64,000 nucleotides of DNA, from assembly GCF_029436685.1 (NCBI RefSeq), contig NZ_JAROCY010000013.1, positions 62,001-126,000 on the forward strand. Direction: 5' to 3'. Each line of letters starts with the position of its first letter. The stretch's first letter is position 1. Below are positions 26,501 through 36,666 of the stretch, one piece after another. The translations under genes and the position numbers were made by a program. The notes under the pieces were generated by a model. The model was not told where the DNA came from. It saw only the letters and a program-made list of their open reading frames with translations, and made no database searches. Source of the stretch: Novosphingobium cyanobacteriorum (GTDB taxonomy: Bacteria; Pseudomonadota; Alphaproteobacteria; Sphingomonadales; Sphingomonadaceae).

Positions 26501-29500
26501 CTTCACCAACGGTGGCTCGATCAGCCTCGCGGTGGCGCCCAAGGTGCTGGTGGGCCTGGGCGAAAGCATCGATACTGCGACGGACGCGGCAGACCTGACC
26601 GGGGATCTGCTGATCCGTCCCGGCGCGTTGCTCAACGTATCCTCGGGCGGCTATGTCGACGCCACGGGCGCGCTGCAGCTGACGGCGCGGGGCGGCAACG
26701 TGACCCTGCTGAACGAGACGGTCTACGCCTCGCTATCACGCACCGATCCGCTGCTCGACAATACATCGACCACCGACCTGCCGATCGGAGGCGAGAACCA
26801 GTCGGTCACTTTCACACCTTACTTCCTTGAAGACGCAAGCAAGGGTGTGCGTTCGGCGCTGGTGCCTTCGGTACAGCGCTCGGTGATCCAGTTCGACGCA
26901 TCGAACTTCAAGGGCTTCAGCTTTGGCGGGGGTGGCGCGTTCACGCTGGTGGCGCCCGAAATTTCCCTTGGCGGAACGAAGGTGGACGGCAAGGCGTGGC
27001 TGGCGCTGGACTTCCTGCAGCAGACCGGGTTCGGCGCACTGAACCTGACAGCGTGGAAGAGCCGCACGTTCAAGGACCTGTTCGACAACGGCATCGCCGG
27101 CAATTCCGCCTTCCTCGACACCACGCAGTTCGTGATCCGCGACGGCGAGACGCTGAACCTGTCGCAGGCCCTGCTGCCGAGCGTGCTGGATCCGGCGGCT
27201 GCGTCAAAGCTGATCGGCCTGCAGACTGGTGGCGACGTGACCACGCTGGTCAGCGCGTCGATCCCGGTGGATGCCTGGGACCGGCGGGCGGCGACGCTTT
27301 CGATCGGCGGCCTTTCCGAACTGGTGGTCGAACAGGGCGGTTCGATCACTGGCGCGGCGGGCGCGGGCATCACCGCATCGAAGCTGTTCAACCAGGGCAC
27401 CATCCGCATCATGGGCGGATCAATCCTGCAGCGCAGCGCGCTGCCCGAAGTGTTGCTGAGCCGAGCGATCGGGGTGCGTGATGAAAGCCTGGGCGGCACC
27501 GGGCTGGATTCCGTGCTGGGCGGGCATGCCGTGGTGGATGGCCACGTGCAGTATGCCGAAGACGCAACCTCGCTGGTCGATCCCACGCTGACCAACGGTC
27601 AGTTGTTCTCGATCTCGGGCAAGGACCGGACGGTGTTCTTCCTTGGCGCGCTGGATGCCGGGACGGGCATCCGGCTGGCGGAGGGCAGCGTGACCGACCT
27701 TTCGGGCGGGCTGGTGGTGAACCCGCGCGCGCCGGTGCTGGCCGATGGCCGGCGCATGGTGGCGGGAACGCTCTATGCCGGTGGCAGCCTGCGCACCAGC
27801 GCGGCCTTCTTCGATCCTTCGTCGCTGCTGCTTTCCAGCCCCGCCTATGGCGCCGGGCGAGCGCAGGTGATCAAGGGCGGCACGACGATCGATTATGCAC
27901 GGGCGCAGGTGGGCATGGCGCTGCAGGCCGATGCCGGATCGACCATCGATATCTCCGGCGCTGCGGCCAGCCTGGATGTGCAGACCGGCATCGACAGCTT
28001 TGCGCTGACCCCGCAATGGTCCAATGGCGGCACGATCTCTGCGCTGTCGGGCGGCTCGCTGGCGGGCGCAACGATCCGCGCGGCGGGCGGTGCGGCGCAG
28101 GCCGAAGGCGGCGTGCTGGAATGGCTGGCGCCGACCTTGACCCAGTCCTACGCCGGGCTTGTATCGACCAGCAACGTGCTGTCGGCCGACCAGATCGAGG
28201 ATTCCGGCTTTTCCACGCTGTCTGTCCGCAAGAGCCTGGGCCTTTCGGGCGACGTATCGCTTAAGCTGTCAAAGGCGCTTATCCTGTCTTCGGCGGATTC
28301 AGCCAGCTCCAGCCCGCAGGAGCGCGATTTCCAGGTGGGGGTGACGCTGCTGAGCAGTGGCGCGGCGCGGATCGAAGCGCCCTATATCCGCCTGTCCAGC
28401 CGCGCCCAGACCGCGCCGAGCAGCCTGACCAGTGCAGCAACCGAAGGATCGATCACCTTTGCCGCCAACACCATCGACCTTGTTGGCGGCATCGGCTTTG
28501 CCGTGCCCGGCGCGGGCAAGGGATCGGTGAACTTCGATGCCGCAGGCGACATTCGCCTGACCGGGGTGGCACCGGCGGTGGTGGACGTGACGCGGCAGGT
28601 GGGCCTGACCGGGGGGGTGATCGCCACTGGCGACCTCTCGTTCAAGGCGAACCAGGTCTATGCCACGACCGGCACCGGCAACCTGCAGCAATTGATCGAG
28701 GACCGCCGCAACGGCACCACCAACTCGGCGGCGCTGCCTTTCCTCGTCGCCTCGGTGGCGGAAGGCGGCACGGTCTCGTTCGCGTCGAACGGTGGCGTGG
28801 TTCCGGATTCGCCGCTTTCGGCGGGAAGCTGGCTGCGGGTACTGGGCGCGCACATCCGGCAGGACGGGGTGCTGCGCGCACCGCTCGGCCTGCTCGAGAT
28901 CGGCTCATCCTCCCGCCAGCGCATCCCGGGCTCGCTGACCTTCGCGCCTGCCACGCAGGACGTGACATTCGGCGCGGGCAGCGTGACTTCGGTGAGTGGC
29001 AAGGGGCTGAACGTGCCCTATGGCCAGACGACCGACTTGACCGAGTACTACTTCACGCCGAACACCAACGGCGCGCTGACCACAGCGCCCAGCGGGCAGC
29101 TGGTGCTGAGCGGGGGGACGATCGATGTCGCCACCGGGGCGACCATCGACGGGCAGGGCGGCGGTGACGTCTTCGCCTATGAATTCGTTTCCGGCACGGG
29201 CGGTTCGCGTGACGTGCTGTCCCGCTTCAACAGCGACAGCTTCAGCGCCAACAACGGCCTGCAATATGCCGACGGGCGGCAGGTCTATGCGATCCTGCCA
29301 GTGGCAAAGGCGGGCGAAATCGCGGCCGATGACCCGCTCTATTCGGCGGACTATGGCGTTGGTGGCGGGGACCTTTATGGCCTGTCTGCCGGGCGCACGG
29401 TGTGGCTGGATGCCGCGCCGGGGATCGCGGCGGGCGAATACCTGCTGCTGCCGGCGCATTATGCGCTGGTGCCGGGGACGCTGCGGCTGGTGGAGAACAC

Positions 29501-32500
29501 CGCGGCGGTCGCGCCCTATGCCGGGGCGGCGGCGAAGCTGCGCGATGGCAGCGTGGTTGTGGGCGGCAGCTTCGGCACGGCGGGCACCGATTTCCGCGAA
29601 TCCGAGCGCAGGTCGTTCACCGTGCAGGACGCCGACAGCTTCCTGAAATACGCGCGGATCAGGCTGACTTCGGCCACCGACAACTTCGACAAGCTGGCCG
29701 ACAAGAAGGACCTGGCCAAGCCGCGCGCTCCGCGCGATGCGGCGCGCTTCGTGATCAATCCCGGCACGGCGTTCACCGCCGATGGCGCGTTCCTTGCAGG
29801 CGCTGCTGCGGGCGGGCGCGGGGCGCAGTTCGACATTGCCGCATCGGCGATAGAGATCCGCGCGGCGGCAGGTGGTGCGGAAACACCGGGCGTCCTGTCG
29901 CTGACCACCGGCACGCTGGCCAACCTGCATGCCGAAAGCCTGTTGATCGGCGGCGTGCGACAGGACAGTGCCGACGGCACGACGCGGCTGGACGTGGTGG
30001 CGCGCGACCTGAGCGTGGCGCGCGACGTTTCGTTGGCGCTGCCTGAGCTTATCCTGGCGGTGGGCGGGCAGGATTCCTCGCTGAAGGTTGCAGCCGGCGC
30101 TTCACTGGTGGCGACGGGGACGCTGTCGGGCAGTGACGATGGCGCCTATGTCGTCGGCTATGCCGAAGGGCCGCGGCTGCGGCAGGATGCGGACAACACC
30201 GGCGTCGGCGCGCTGCTGCGCGTGTCCAGCGGGGCGGACCGGCAGGTGGAGCGGACGATCGATCCATCGCTCGGTTTCTCGGACGGCGCCCAGACCGCGC
30301 TGCGCTTCGGTGCCGGGGCAAAGGTGGCTGGCAACGCGTTGATGCTGAATTCCACCGGGGTGGTCGGCTTTGGCGAAGGGGTTTCGATCAGCGGCAAGGC
30401 GATCGATTACAGCAGCGCCAAGATCTCGTTCGCCGACAATGGGATGGATCCGGCCATTGCCAGCCAGTTGGCGGCGGCGGACAAGCTGAGCCTGCATTCG
30501 CGCCGGGTGATCACGCTGGGCGATGCCCTGCCGGCAAAATTCAACGCGCTGACGATTGATGCACCGGGCCTTGCGGCGGGGGCGGGGGACGCCACGATCT
30601 CGGCCAAGACGCTCACGCTCGGCAATTCGGGCGACGAACGTGCCACTTGTTCGGCAAGCGGGCAGGCGGGCTGCGGCAGCGGCGCCAGCCTGACTCTGCA
30701 GGCGGACCAGATCACGCTCGGCTCGGGCATGGTCCGCACCTTCGGCTTCGAAGGCGGGGTGACGCTGCAAGCGGCAAAGGGCCTGCTGGTGGAAGGCACC
30801 GGTACGCTGGCGATCGACGATGCGGGCGATCCGCAGCGGGTGAGCCTGACCATCCGCACGCCTTTCATCGCCGACCACGCCAGCGGCAAGCAGGCGGACC
30901 TTGCCAATGGCGGTGCGGACTATGCCTTCCTCACGACCGGCAAGGTGACCGTGGACGGCACCGGGCTGACCGGCGATCTGGCGGGTGTGAAGCAGGCGCC
31001 GGGTTCGATCGTCTCGTTCGGGGCGCTGGATGCCGAAGTCGCCAGCCTGACGGTCAACAACGCCACGATCCGCGCCACGGCAGGCCTCGTCAACGGCTGG
31101 GCACGGCGCGATATCGCGGTGACGGGCAGCAGCGCGATCCTGGCGCCCGGGTACCAGACGCGGATCGGCACGGCGGCAGATGGCCTGCTGGCCACGGCGG
31201 GCGGCGGCACGATCAACCTGCGCTCGCTCGATGGATCGATCACGCTGGCGTCCACCGCCGCGCTGACCGTGGACAACGGACTGGGCGATGCCGGCAAGCT
31301 GATCCTGGCCTCCTCACACGGGGACATCCGCCTGGGCGCGGCGCTGAATGGCGGGATCGCGGCGACGGCGAAGCGCAAGGCCTCGATCACGCTGGACGCG
31401 GATCGCATCCTGACCGGAAATGGCGAGGCGTTCGGGCTGGCCGGTTTCGTCAGCGACTATGGCAACCACTTCCGCGGCGACATGGCCATCCATACGGGTG
31501 AAGGCGATCTCACGCTCAACGCCGGGCAAAGTCTTGTCGCGTCCAGCGTCAGGCTGGTGACGGACAGCGGGCGGATCACTATCGCAGGCACAATTGACAC
31601 TTCGGGTGATGATGTCTCGGCCCTGAAGATGAGCGATCCGGCCTATGCCGCCGCGCGCGTGAACGGCGGCGACATTGCGCTCTATGGCGCGGACGGCGTC
31701 AGTCTGGCGGCTACGGCGCGGCTCGATACCGGGACCAGCGGCTACAGCGCGCTTGACAGCAGGCAGGCCAGCGCGGGCGATGTGACCATCGGCATTTCCG
31801 CGCAGGGTGCGGGGATCTCGATTGTCCAGGGTGCGGTCATCGACGTTTCGGCCGCGCGCACGCAGGACCGGTTGGTCGCGGTTACGGTGAAGGACCCGAC
31901 GACGCTGAACCAGTCCACCGCATACCGCCTCGCGGCCGGTGACCTTGGTGGCAGCGTGGTGTTCCGCGCGCCGCTGGTGAACGGCGCGGTGGATATCGAC
32001 CCCAAGGGCACGATCAAGGGCGCCGCGTCGCTGCAGATCGAGGCGTTCAAGCGCTTCGACCTCGATGCGATCGCCGATGCCGGAAAGTTCTCGGGCGTTA
32101 CGCGCAGCCGTGGTGCGATCCATCTGGATGCCGGCGCAACCGGGCTGCCCAACTTCCTGGCAGACACCGGCAGCAAGGGCGCGATGGCCGAATTCATCCG
32201 CAACTTCTCGGTGCGGCTGAAGCATGGCGGCGATCTGACCGGCTATCGCCTGCGGCCGGAGGCGGAGCTGGTTTCCGCCAGCAACGTGGTGATCGACAGC
32301 AATATCAACCTGGGCGCCGGGCAGATCACCGACTACGCCGGCGCCCTGCAGGATGGCCTGATCAAGGTCTCGCCGCTTGGCCCCGATGCCACCGGCAACC
32401 CGCGTTATGAAGTGGTGGCGGGCAAGGAAGGCGAGCTTTTCGCCAAATACGTGGACATGACGTTCCGCGTCGGCGGCGCGGTGACGGGCGAGGCCGGCGT

Positions 32501-35500
32501 GCTGACGGTGCGCACGGCCAAGGACCTGCAGGTATCGGGCAGCATCAGCGACGGATATTTCGCGTTCCACGACCGGACCGATCCGGCCTACATCAATTAC
32601 CAGCTGGGCGGCGGCGACCGTACCTATCACCCCGGGGTGGTGGTCGACTGCGCATCGGGCAGCATCTGCGACTTTGGCCTGCCCTCCTACAGCGAGCTGA
32701 TCGCGCTGGGGCGCAGGCCCTCGGACGACGATATCGTCAAGATCGACCTGACCTCCGGGCTTCAGGGCGGGCAGGCGACGCCGATCTTCGTCCATTCGCC
32801 CTACAGCGCATCAGCCAACAGCGCCGCCGCCAATGGCACGGGCAATAGCATCGGCATCGGCGAACTGTTCCCGCTGGTGGATGGCAAGGCGGTCAACTCC
32901 TCGGACATCCGGCTGACGGCGGGAGCCGATCTTGCTTCGGCCGATCCGCTGGCCTTCGATCGCTCTTCGAAGGGATCGGTCACGGTTTCGGGCGAGAAGT
33001 CCTATCGCGTCGTGGCGCGTGATGGCGGGGCTTCGATTGGCGATACGCTGCAGCTTGGGTTCGACGATGGCTCGGGCACCTATCTGTTCGACAATGCCTC
33101 AAGCTTCCTGAACGGCCGCTTTGCCGACTACGTGGATGCGCAGACGGCGGGCGATTACTACACCCGGCTTGACTGGGGCAGCGATAGCGACCTGTCGGAC
33201 GCGGCCAAGGCCGCAGCGGCCACGTTCTTCACCGGGCACCGGTTCATTCGCGAAGGTGGCGAAGTCGTAGGCGTCTATGCCTCGCTGGCAGAAGTGGCGC
33301 AGTTCCTGTCGGGCGACTTCGGCAAGAACTACGGCAACCTCAACCCGGATCTGAGCGCCGAGGCAAGCTCGGCCGTGACCTTCGACCAGTCGGTTGCGAC
33401 CTATCGCCCGGTGATCCGCACGGGCAATGGCAACATCTCCATCGCGGCGGCGGGCGACATCGATCTCGTCGGCAGCAGCAAGGTGGTTTACCGCGACGCG
33501 TCGGGCTCGTCCCGCGATGCGGGGGGGGCGCCATACGAGGCGGAGTTCAGCTCTGCACAAGTTGGTGGCGCTGCCATCTACACTGCGGGCACGCGCCTGC
33601 CGACCATCGGCCTTTCGGGCCGGATCGTGGCCGATCCCGCCAGCCCCGAGAAACTGGATTACATTCCCTCGCCGCAGGGCCTGCTCGATTTCGCGCCCGT
33701 CCTGGCGGGCAACGGTGGCGACGTTTCGCTCGAGGCCGGACGCGACGTGATCGGACGGCGCGATATCTGGAGCGAGGCGTTCCTGGGCGAAGGGACCGAG
33801 ATCGATACCGAGATGCCGGGCTATGAAGCCGGCACCTCTACCTTCGATCCTGCGCATATCGGCGGGTCGAGCCAGCGCTGGCGCGTCGGCGCGGTAGGCC
33901 TCGACACGCGGATCGGTGTTGTTTCGCAGCTGTTCGGTTCGGGTGTGGGGGCGCTGGCCGGTGGCGACGTGATGGTGCGGGCCGCGCGCGACGTGGCGGA
34001 CCTGACGATCGCGCTGGACAATTCGATCGTGACCGACCGGACCGCAGCCGGAGCGAGGACACTGGCAAGCACCGGATCGGGCAACCTGACGCTGCAGGCC
34101 GGCCGCGACATGCTGGGTGGCCAGGTTGACATTGCTTCGGGTGTCGGGCGGCTGGATATCGGCCGCGCCGTGGGCTCGGCCGGGGAGACGCTGACGGGCG
34201 GGTCGTACGACGACCAGATCCCGAATGCCGACATCCGCAACCTGCTGCGCATCCGGGTCGCGGATTCGAACGTTTCGCTTGCCGCGCGTGGTTCCGTGGT
34301 GATCGGCGGCATCGGGGCGCTGGGCGCTGAGCAGGCCGGTGCAGGGCTCAACAGCCAGCTGAACAGCGCCGGCTTCTTCAGCCCGGTGGCCGGCGTTTCC
34401 GCATCGACGGTGGGCAAGCTTTCGCTGGTGCAGAACCGCAAGGAAATGCGCGTGGCGTTCATGGATGTCGATACCTCGATCTCCAGCGCCTCGTTCCTGC
34501 GCGGCTATGTCCTGCCGCCGTCGCTGGCACTGTCCTCGCTTTCGTCTGACCTCGCCTTTGGCAACGGGATCGCTTCGCTCCAGTATCCCAGCCGCTATGG
34601 CCAGCTTTCGCTGGTCGCAGGTGGGAACATGGGATCATTCGCCCTTTCGATGAGCGACGCCAATCCTTCGGACCTGCCGGGCGCCTTCACGGTGGCGAGC
34701 TTCGACGGTTTTGCCGGCAACGCCTTCCGCCTCGGCGGGCTGGGCTTCACGTTCGGTTCCGTGGTCGGGCCAACCGATGACGTGACGCTGCGCCTCTACC
34801 ATGATCGCAACGTGACCCATGCAGACGATACCACTCCGGCGCAGATCTATGCCGGTGGTTCGATCAGCAGCGTGCAACTGGCGCTGCCCAAGGCGGCGCG
34901 GGTGAACGCCGGGCGAGACATCGTCGACTTCTATTTCGAAGGGCAGAACGTCCGCAGTTCCGATGTGACCAGCATCGTCGCCGGTCGCGACATCACCGCC
35001 ACATCGAACCTGCCGCCGCTTGGCTCTTCGGCCAGCGGGCGTCCCTTTGTAAACGTCACGAACATCGTATTGGGCGGGCCGGGTTCGCTTCTGGTGCAGG
35101 CTGGGCGTGACCTGGGTCCGTTCCTGAACTCGGTGACCGTGGGTGGCGTCAGCTATGGCGGCGGTATCCGCACCATTGGCAACGAGGCCAACCCCTGGCT
35201 CGGCGGACAGGGCGCAGACATCTATGCGCTGTTCGGTGTGGCCAACGGTGCAGACTACGATGCGCTGTCGTCGACATACCTGGACCCGGCCAACCTGGCC
35301 AAGCTGGATGGCGACCTGTTCGTGCAGGTGAGCGACAGCGCCGGCAACAAGAGCCCGGACCGGGCCAAGCCGATCTACGCCGCCAAGCTGGCACTGTGGT
35401 TGAAGGACAACGCGCCCGACCTGTTCGCAAGCGCCCTGCCGGGCGCGACGGGCAAGAGCGACAGTGCGATCGCGAACCTGGCCTATGGCAGCTATGACAA

Positions 35501-36644
35501 GCTCTATGCCGCCTTTACCACAGGTCTTTCGCAGGAGCGGCAGCGGCAGTTCCTGATCAAGGAAGTGTACTTTGGCGAACTGACCGCGCCGGCCGATCCC
35601 AACGGGCCTTCCTACCAGCAATACGTACGCGGCTATCGCGCGATCCAGACGCTGTTCCCGGCAAGTGCCGGCTATACCGACAACCTGGCGACGTTCGAAA
35701 CCGACCCCTCAACGGTCAGCGAAGCTCATCCACTGGGCGAAGCGACCAAGAAACTGGTGGATGGCCAGCCGGCGGTGGCGACGCGGGTGATTACCGGCAA
35801 TGTCGACCTTCGGCTTGCCACGATCCAGACCTCGCGCGGGGGCACGATCGACATTCTCGGGCCGGGGGGCGATTTCATTGCCGGTTCCGTTGTGCGCACG
35901 TCGCAGCAGGCTGCATCGAAGTCCACGCCGTTGGGCTCGACCGGGCTGTTCAACATCCGCAACGGTGCGGCGCTCAGCGTATCGCCGGTGCGGATCTCGT
36001 CGATCCCGATTGGCTATGAAGGCGTGCTTTCGCTGCGCGGTGGCGAAATCCAGAGCTTCACCGACGGTGACTTCCGCCTGAACCAGAGCCGACTGTTCAC
36101 TCTGAGCGGGGGTGATGTCACCATGTGGTCATCCAACGGCGATCTCAACGCGGGGCAGGGGCCGAAGACGGCCTCGAACTTCCCGCCGGTGGTGCTGCGC
36201 TTTGATCCCAACGCCTTTGCCGAGGTGGACAGCGCGGGCAGCGTTTCCGGCGCGGGCATCGCGGCGTTCCGGCCATCGCTCGATGTCGAACCTTCGAGCG
36301 TGATCCTGCTTGCCCCGGTGGGCACGGTGGATGCGGGCGATGCCGGCGTGCGCGCATCGGGCGACGTTTTCGTGGCCGCGGCGCGGGTGGCGAACGCCGA
36401 TAACTTCAAGGTTGGCGGCACTTCGGTGGGCGTGCCGACGACGGCTGTGGTTGCGGCGCCGGCAGTGCCGGCCAGCGCCACGGCAGCCGTTGCCGCCACC
36501 GCCGCGCAGGCAGGCGCGCAGCAGAAGAACGACGCCGGCGATCGCCAGTCGATCATCCGTGTCGACGTGCTCGGCTATGTCGGCCCGGACAGCGACACCT
36601 GCCCCAGTGGCAAGCGGGATGCCGACGGCAGGTGCGCGAACTGA
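23580..36644 (+). CDS. Giant filamentous-haemagglutinin-family exoprotein (TpsA, DUF3739 type)
   Basis: 4354 residues from ATG 23580. Signal peptide (to about 33), then a TPS secretion domain at about 115-270 with the signature NRNGVIFGKGAQV near 214. A very long beta-helical region of Gly/Asp/Ser/Thr repeats (GGxIxLxA, GGDVSLEAGRDV) follows. The end region has the DUF3739 pattern RGYRAIQTLFP, then TSRGGTIDILGPGG. The last residues hold Cys4341 and Cys4352, a C-x10-C pair two residues from the end, like the C-terminal cysteine hooks that keep HMW1 and CdrA on their transporters. It is probably a surface-held adhesin exported by the TpsB upstream. One unbroken frame of 13 kb. Confidence 0.93.
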   Translation: MISRQGAMRRRLLASASATVLGLSVSVAPADAQMARLRGAVGAAPVVTAPPTSTATPLRGQRMQDALAAQIANRATIASMRTIVTEARNAALAAVRTKPSDGLSANGLNPAVTAPVLAANDATGLGTWQGALMPTQVQSGDSYTVTIKQTDSRALLSWNNFDVGQNTTLKFDQTLNGKAQADWVVLNRVVDPNARPTTILGKIEAAGTVLVLNRNGVIFGKGAQVSTHSLLASTLEIGNYAKDATGAADPGNSFTGLTLKERNAAYLENGLLGPSATPTKFVPMITSALAGQGTYSINNAQAAFSDTPEGQVVVDRGATITAGKGGFVILTGPNVSNDGTLTAPEGQVSLQAGRAISYTVSTGDANGVDPDIRGLILRSTTETGGNAVNSGLIEVPRGYISLGADLTGTVINSGLLASTTSVSRNGAISLTAGHVVISAGADPAHAGGIAILEDKNGETVPQGTADSPPNFKASRIEIGGMYVAATTLGAQVGLLGPAQVDFGANAMLLAPGATVSIGGRASQTWDPQDYLAQTHAPLEGSINVADGAVIDVSGIKDVALSAGRNTVQISPLKGNELRDTPNYRDVTTDGSFTLNGKTVYIDPRKSGVRADGVKWIGSPLIEAGSAASQIGVTAAELMTKGGNVTFAVKIVEGAADAASAPNVNIAKGATVDFSGGWVRYDAGWVRESRLIRADGTLVPISQADPNGDYIGLADTYDETQSRFGVSETYSSKALNGAQYEAAYDEGRDAGAMVVRASTGTVDATLHGDAFAGKNQIAAGTPGTAGSAIARDPRKLQSSGQQMPSGGFLRIGSFSGSSGVGLGGDIFVHADGAADLPVGQGAFLLSDRQLSAAGLSALTLQSSGRVTFGTGSKLTLADGGALTVDAGRTITFGGDVTAHGGSIAARTYELNGIVLRSSIATTGSAFTTADDVKHVYAEGEALPNLFDVVVDGTLDVSGKWSNDLLAAGGFTTGKAFTNGGSISLAVAPKVLVGLGESIDTATDAADLTGDLLIRPGALLNVSSGGYVDATGALQLTARGGNVTLLNETVYASLSRTDPLLDNTSTTDLPIGGENQSVTFTPYFLEDASKGVRSALVPSVQRSVIQFDASNFKGFSFGGGGAFTLVAPEISLGGTKVDGKAWLALDFLQQTGFGALNLTAWKSRTFKDLFDNGIAGNSAFLDTTQFVIRDGETLNLSQALLPSVLDPAAASKLIGLQTGGDVTTLVSASIPVDAWDRRAATLSIGGLSELVVEQGGSITGAAGAGITASKLFNQGTIRIMGGSILQRSALPEVLLSRAIGVRDESLGGTGLDSVLGGHAVVDGHVQYAEDATSLVDPTLTNGQLFSISGKDRTVFFLGALDAGTGIRLAEGSVTDLSGGLVVNPRAPVLADGRRMVAGTLYAGGSLRTSAAFFDPSSLLLSSPAYGAGRAQVIKGGTTIDYARAQVGMALQADAGSTIDISGAAASLDVQTGIDSFALTPQWSNGGTISALSGGSLAGATIRAAGGAAQAEGGVLEWLAPTLTQSYAGLVSTSNVLSADQIEDSGFSTLSVRKSLGLSGDVSLKLSKALILSSADSASSSPQERDFQVGVTLLSSGAARIEAPYIRLSSRAQTAPSSLTSAATEGSITFAANTIDLVGGIGFAVPGAGKGSVNFDAAGDIRLTGVAPAVVDVTRQVGLTGGVIATGDLSFKANQVYATTGTGNLQQLIEDRRNGTTNSAALPFLVASVAEGGTVSFASNGGVVPDSPLSAGSWLRVLGAHIRQDGVLRAPLGLLEIGSSSRQRIPGSLTFAPATQDVTFGAGSVTSVSGKGLNVPYGQTTDLTEYYFTPNTNGALTTAPSGQLVLSGGTIDVATGATIDGQGGGDVFAYEFVSGTGGSRDVLSRFNSDSFSANNGLQYADGRQVYAILPVAKAGEIAADDPLYSADYGVGGGDLYGLSAGRTVWLDAAPGIAAGEYLLLPAHYALVPGTLRLVENTAAVAPYAGAAAKLRDGSVVVGGSFGTAGTDFRESERRSFTVQDADSFLKYARIRLTSATDNFDKLADKKDLAKPRAPRDAARFVINPGTAFTADGAFLAGAAAGGRGAQFDIAASAIEIRAAAGGAETPGVLSLTTGTLANLHAESLLIGGVRQDSADGTTRLDVVARDLSVARDVSLALPELILAVGGQDSSLKVAAGASLVATGTLSGSDDGAYVVGYAEGPRLRQDADNTGVGALLRVSSGADRQVERTIDPSLGFSDGAQTALRFGAGAKVAGNALMLNSTGVVGFGEGVSISGKAIDYSSAKISFADNGMDPAIASQLAAADKLSLHSRRVITLGDALPAKFNALTIDAPGLAAGAGDATISAKTLTLGNSGDERATCSASGQAGCGSGASLTLQADQITLGSGMVRTFGFEGGVTLQAAKGLLVEGTGTLAIDDAGDPQRVSLTIRTPFIADHASGKQADLANGGADYAFLTTGKVTVDGTGLTGDLAGVKQAPGSIVSFGALDAEVASLTVNNATIRATAGLVNGWARRDIAVTGSSAILAPGYQTRIGTAADGLLATAGGGTINLRSLDGSITLASTAALTVDNGLGDAGKLILASSHGDIRLGAALNGGIAATAKRKASITLDADRILTGNGEAFGLAGFVSDYGNHFRGDMAIHTGEGDLTLNAGQSLVASSVRLVTDSGRITIAGTIDTSGDDVSALKMSDPAYAAARVNGGDIALYGADGVSLAATARLDTGTSGYSALDSRQASAGDVTIGISAQGAGISIVQGAVIDVSAARTQDRLVAVTVKDPTTLNQSTAYRLAAGDLGGSVVFRAPLVNGAVDIDPKGTIKGAASLQIEAFKRFDLDAIADAGKFSGVTRSRGAIHLDAGATGLPNFLADTGSKGAMAEFIRNFSVRLKHGGDLTGYRLRPEAELVSASNVVIDSNINLGAGQITDYAGALQDGLIKVSPLGPDATGNPRYEVVAGKEGELFAKYVDMTFRVGGAVTGEAGVLTVRTAKDLQVSGSISDGYFAFHDRTDPAYINYQLGGGDRTYHPGVVVDCASGSICDFGLPSYSELIALGRRPSDDDIVKIDLTSGLQGGQATPIFVHSPYSASANSAAANGTGNSIGIGELFPLVDGKAVNSSDIRLTAGADLASADPLAFDRSSKGSVTVSGEKSYRVVARDGGASIGDTLQLGFDDGSGTYLFDNASSFLNGRFADYVDAQTAGDYYTRLDWGSDSDLSDAAKAAAATFFTGHRFIREGGEVVGVYASLAEVAQFLSGDFGKNYGNLNPDLSAEASSAVTFDQSVATYRPVIRTGNGNISIAAAGDIDLVGSSKVVYRDASGSSRDAGGAPYEAEFSSAQVGGAAIYTAGTRLPTIGLSGRIVADPASPEKLDYIPSPQGLLDFAPVLAGNGGDVSLEAGRDVIGRRDIWSEAFLGEGTEIDTEMPGYEAGTSTFDPAHIGGSSQRWRVGAVGLDTRIGVVSQLFGSGVGALAGGDVMVRAARDVADLTIALDNSIVTDRTAAGARTLASTGSGNLTLQAGRDMLGGQVDIASGVGRLDIGRAVGSAGETLTGGSYDDQIPNADIRNLLRIRVADSNVSLAARGSVVIGGIGALGAEQAGAGLNSQLNSAGFFSPVAGVSASTVGKLSLVQNRKEMRVAFMDVDTSISSASFLRGYVLPPSLALSSLSSDLAFGNGIASLQYPSRYGQLSLVAGGNMGSFALSMSDANPSDLPGAFTVASFDGFAGNAFRLGGLGFTFGSVVGPTDDVTLRLYHDRNVTHADDTTPAQIYAGGSISSVQLALPKAARVNAGRDIVDFYFEGQNVRSSDVTSIVAGRDITATSNLPPLGSSASGRPFVNVTNIVLGGPGSLLVQAGRDLGPFLNSVTVGGVSYGGGIRTIGNEANPWLGGQGADIYALFGVANGADYDALSSTYLDPANLAKLDGDLFVQVSDSAGNKSPDRAKPIYAAKLALWLKDNAPDLFASALPGATGKSDSAIANLAYGSYDKLYAAFTTGLSQERQRQFLIKEVYFGELTAPADPNGPSYQQYVRGYRAIQTLFPASAGYTDNLATFETDPSTVSEAHPLGEATKKLVDGQPAVATRVITGNVDLRLATIQTSRGGTIDILGPGGDFIAGSVVRTSQQAASKSTPLGSTGLFNIRNGAALSVSPVRISSIPIGYEGVLSLRGGEIQSFTDGDFRLNQSRLFTLSGGDVTMWSSNGDLNAGQGPKTASNFPPVVLRFDPNAFAEVDSAGSVSGAGIAAFRPSLDVEPSSVILLAPVGTVDAGDAGVRASGDVFVAAARVANADNFKVGGTSVGVPTTAVVAAPAVPASATAAVAATAAQAGAQQKNDAGDRQSIIRVDVLGYVGPDSDTCPSGKRDADGRCAN

Positions 36645-36666
36645 TCAGCATGAGAGAGTGCAGGAC

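Noticed and set aside
23580..36644. Repetitive stretches that might be CRISPR or DNA-level tandem repeats
   Set aside because: Repeats are protein-level Gly/Asp/Ser patterns in one reading frame; no exact DNA repeat with regular spacers is seen.
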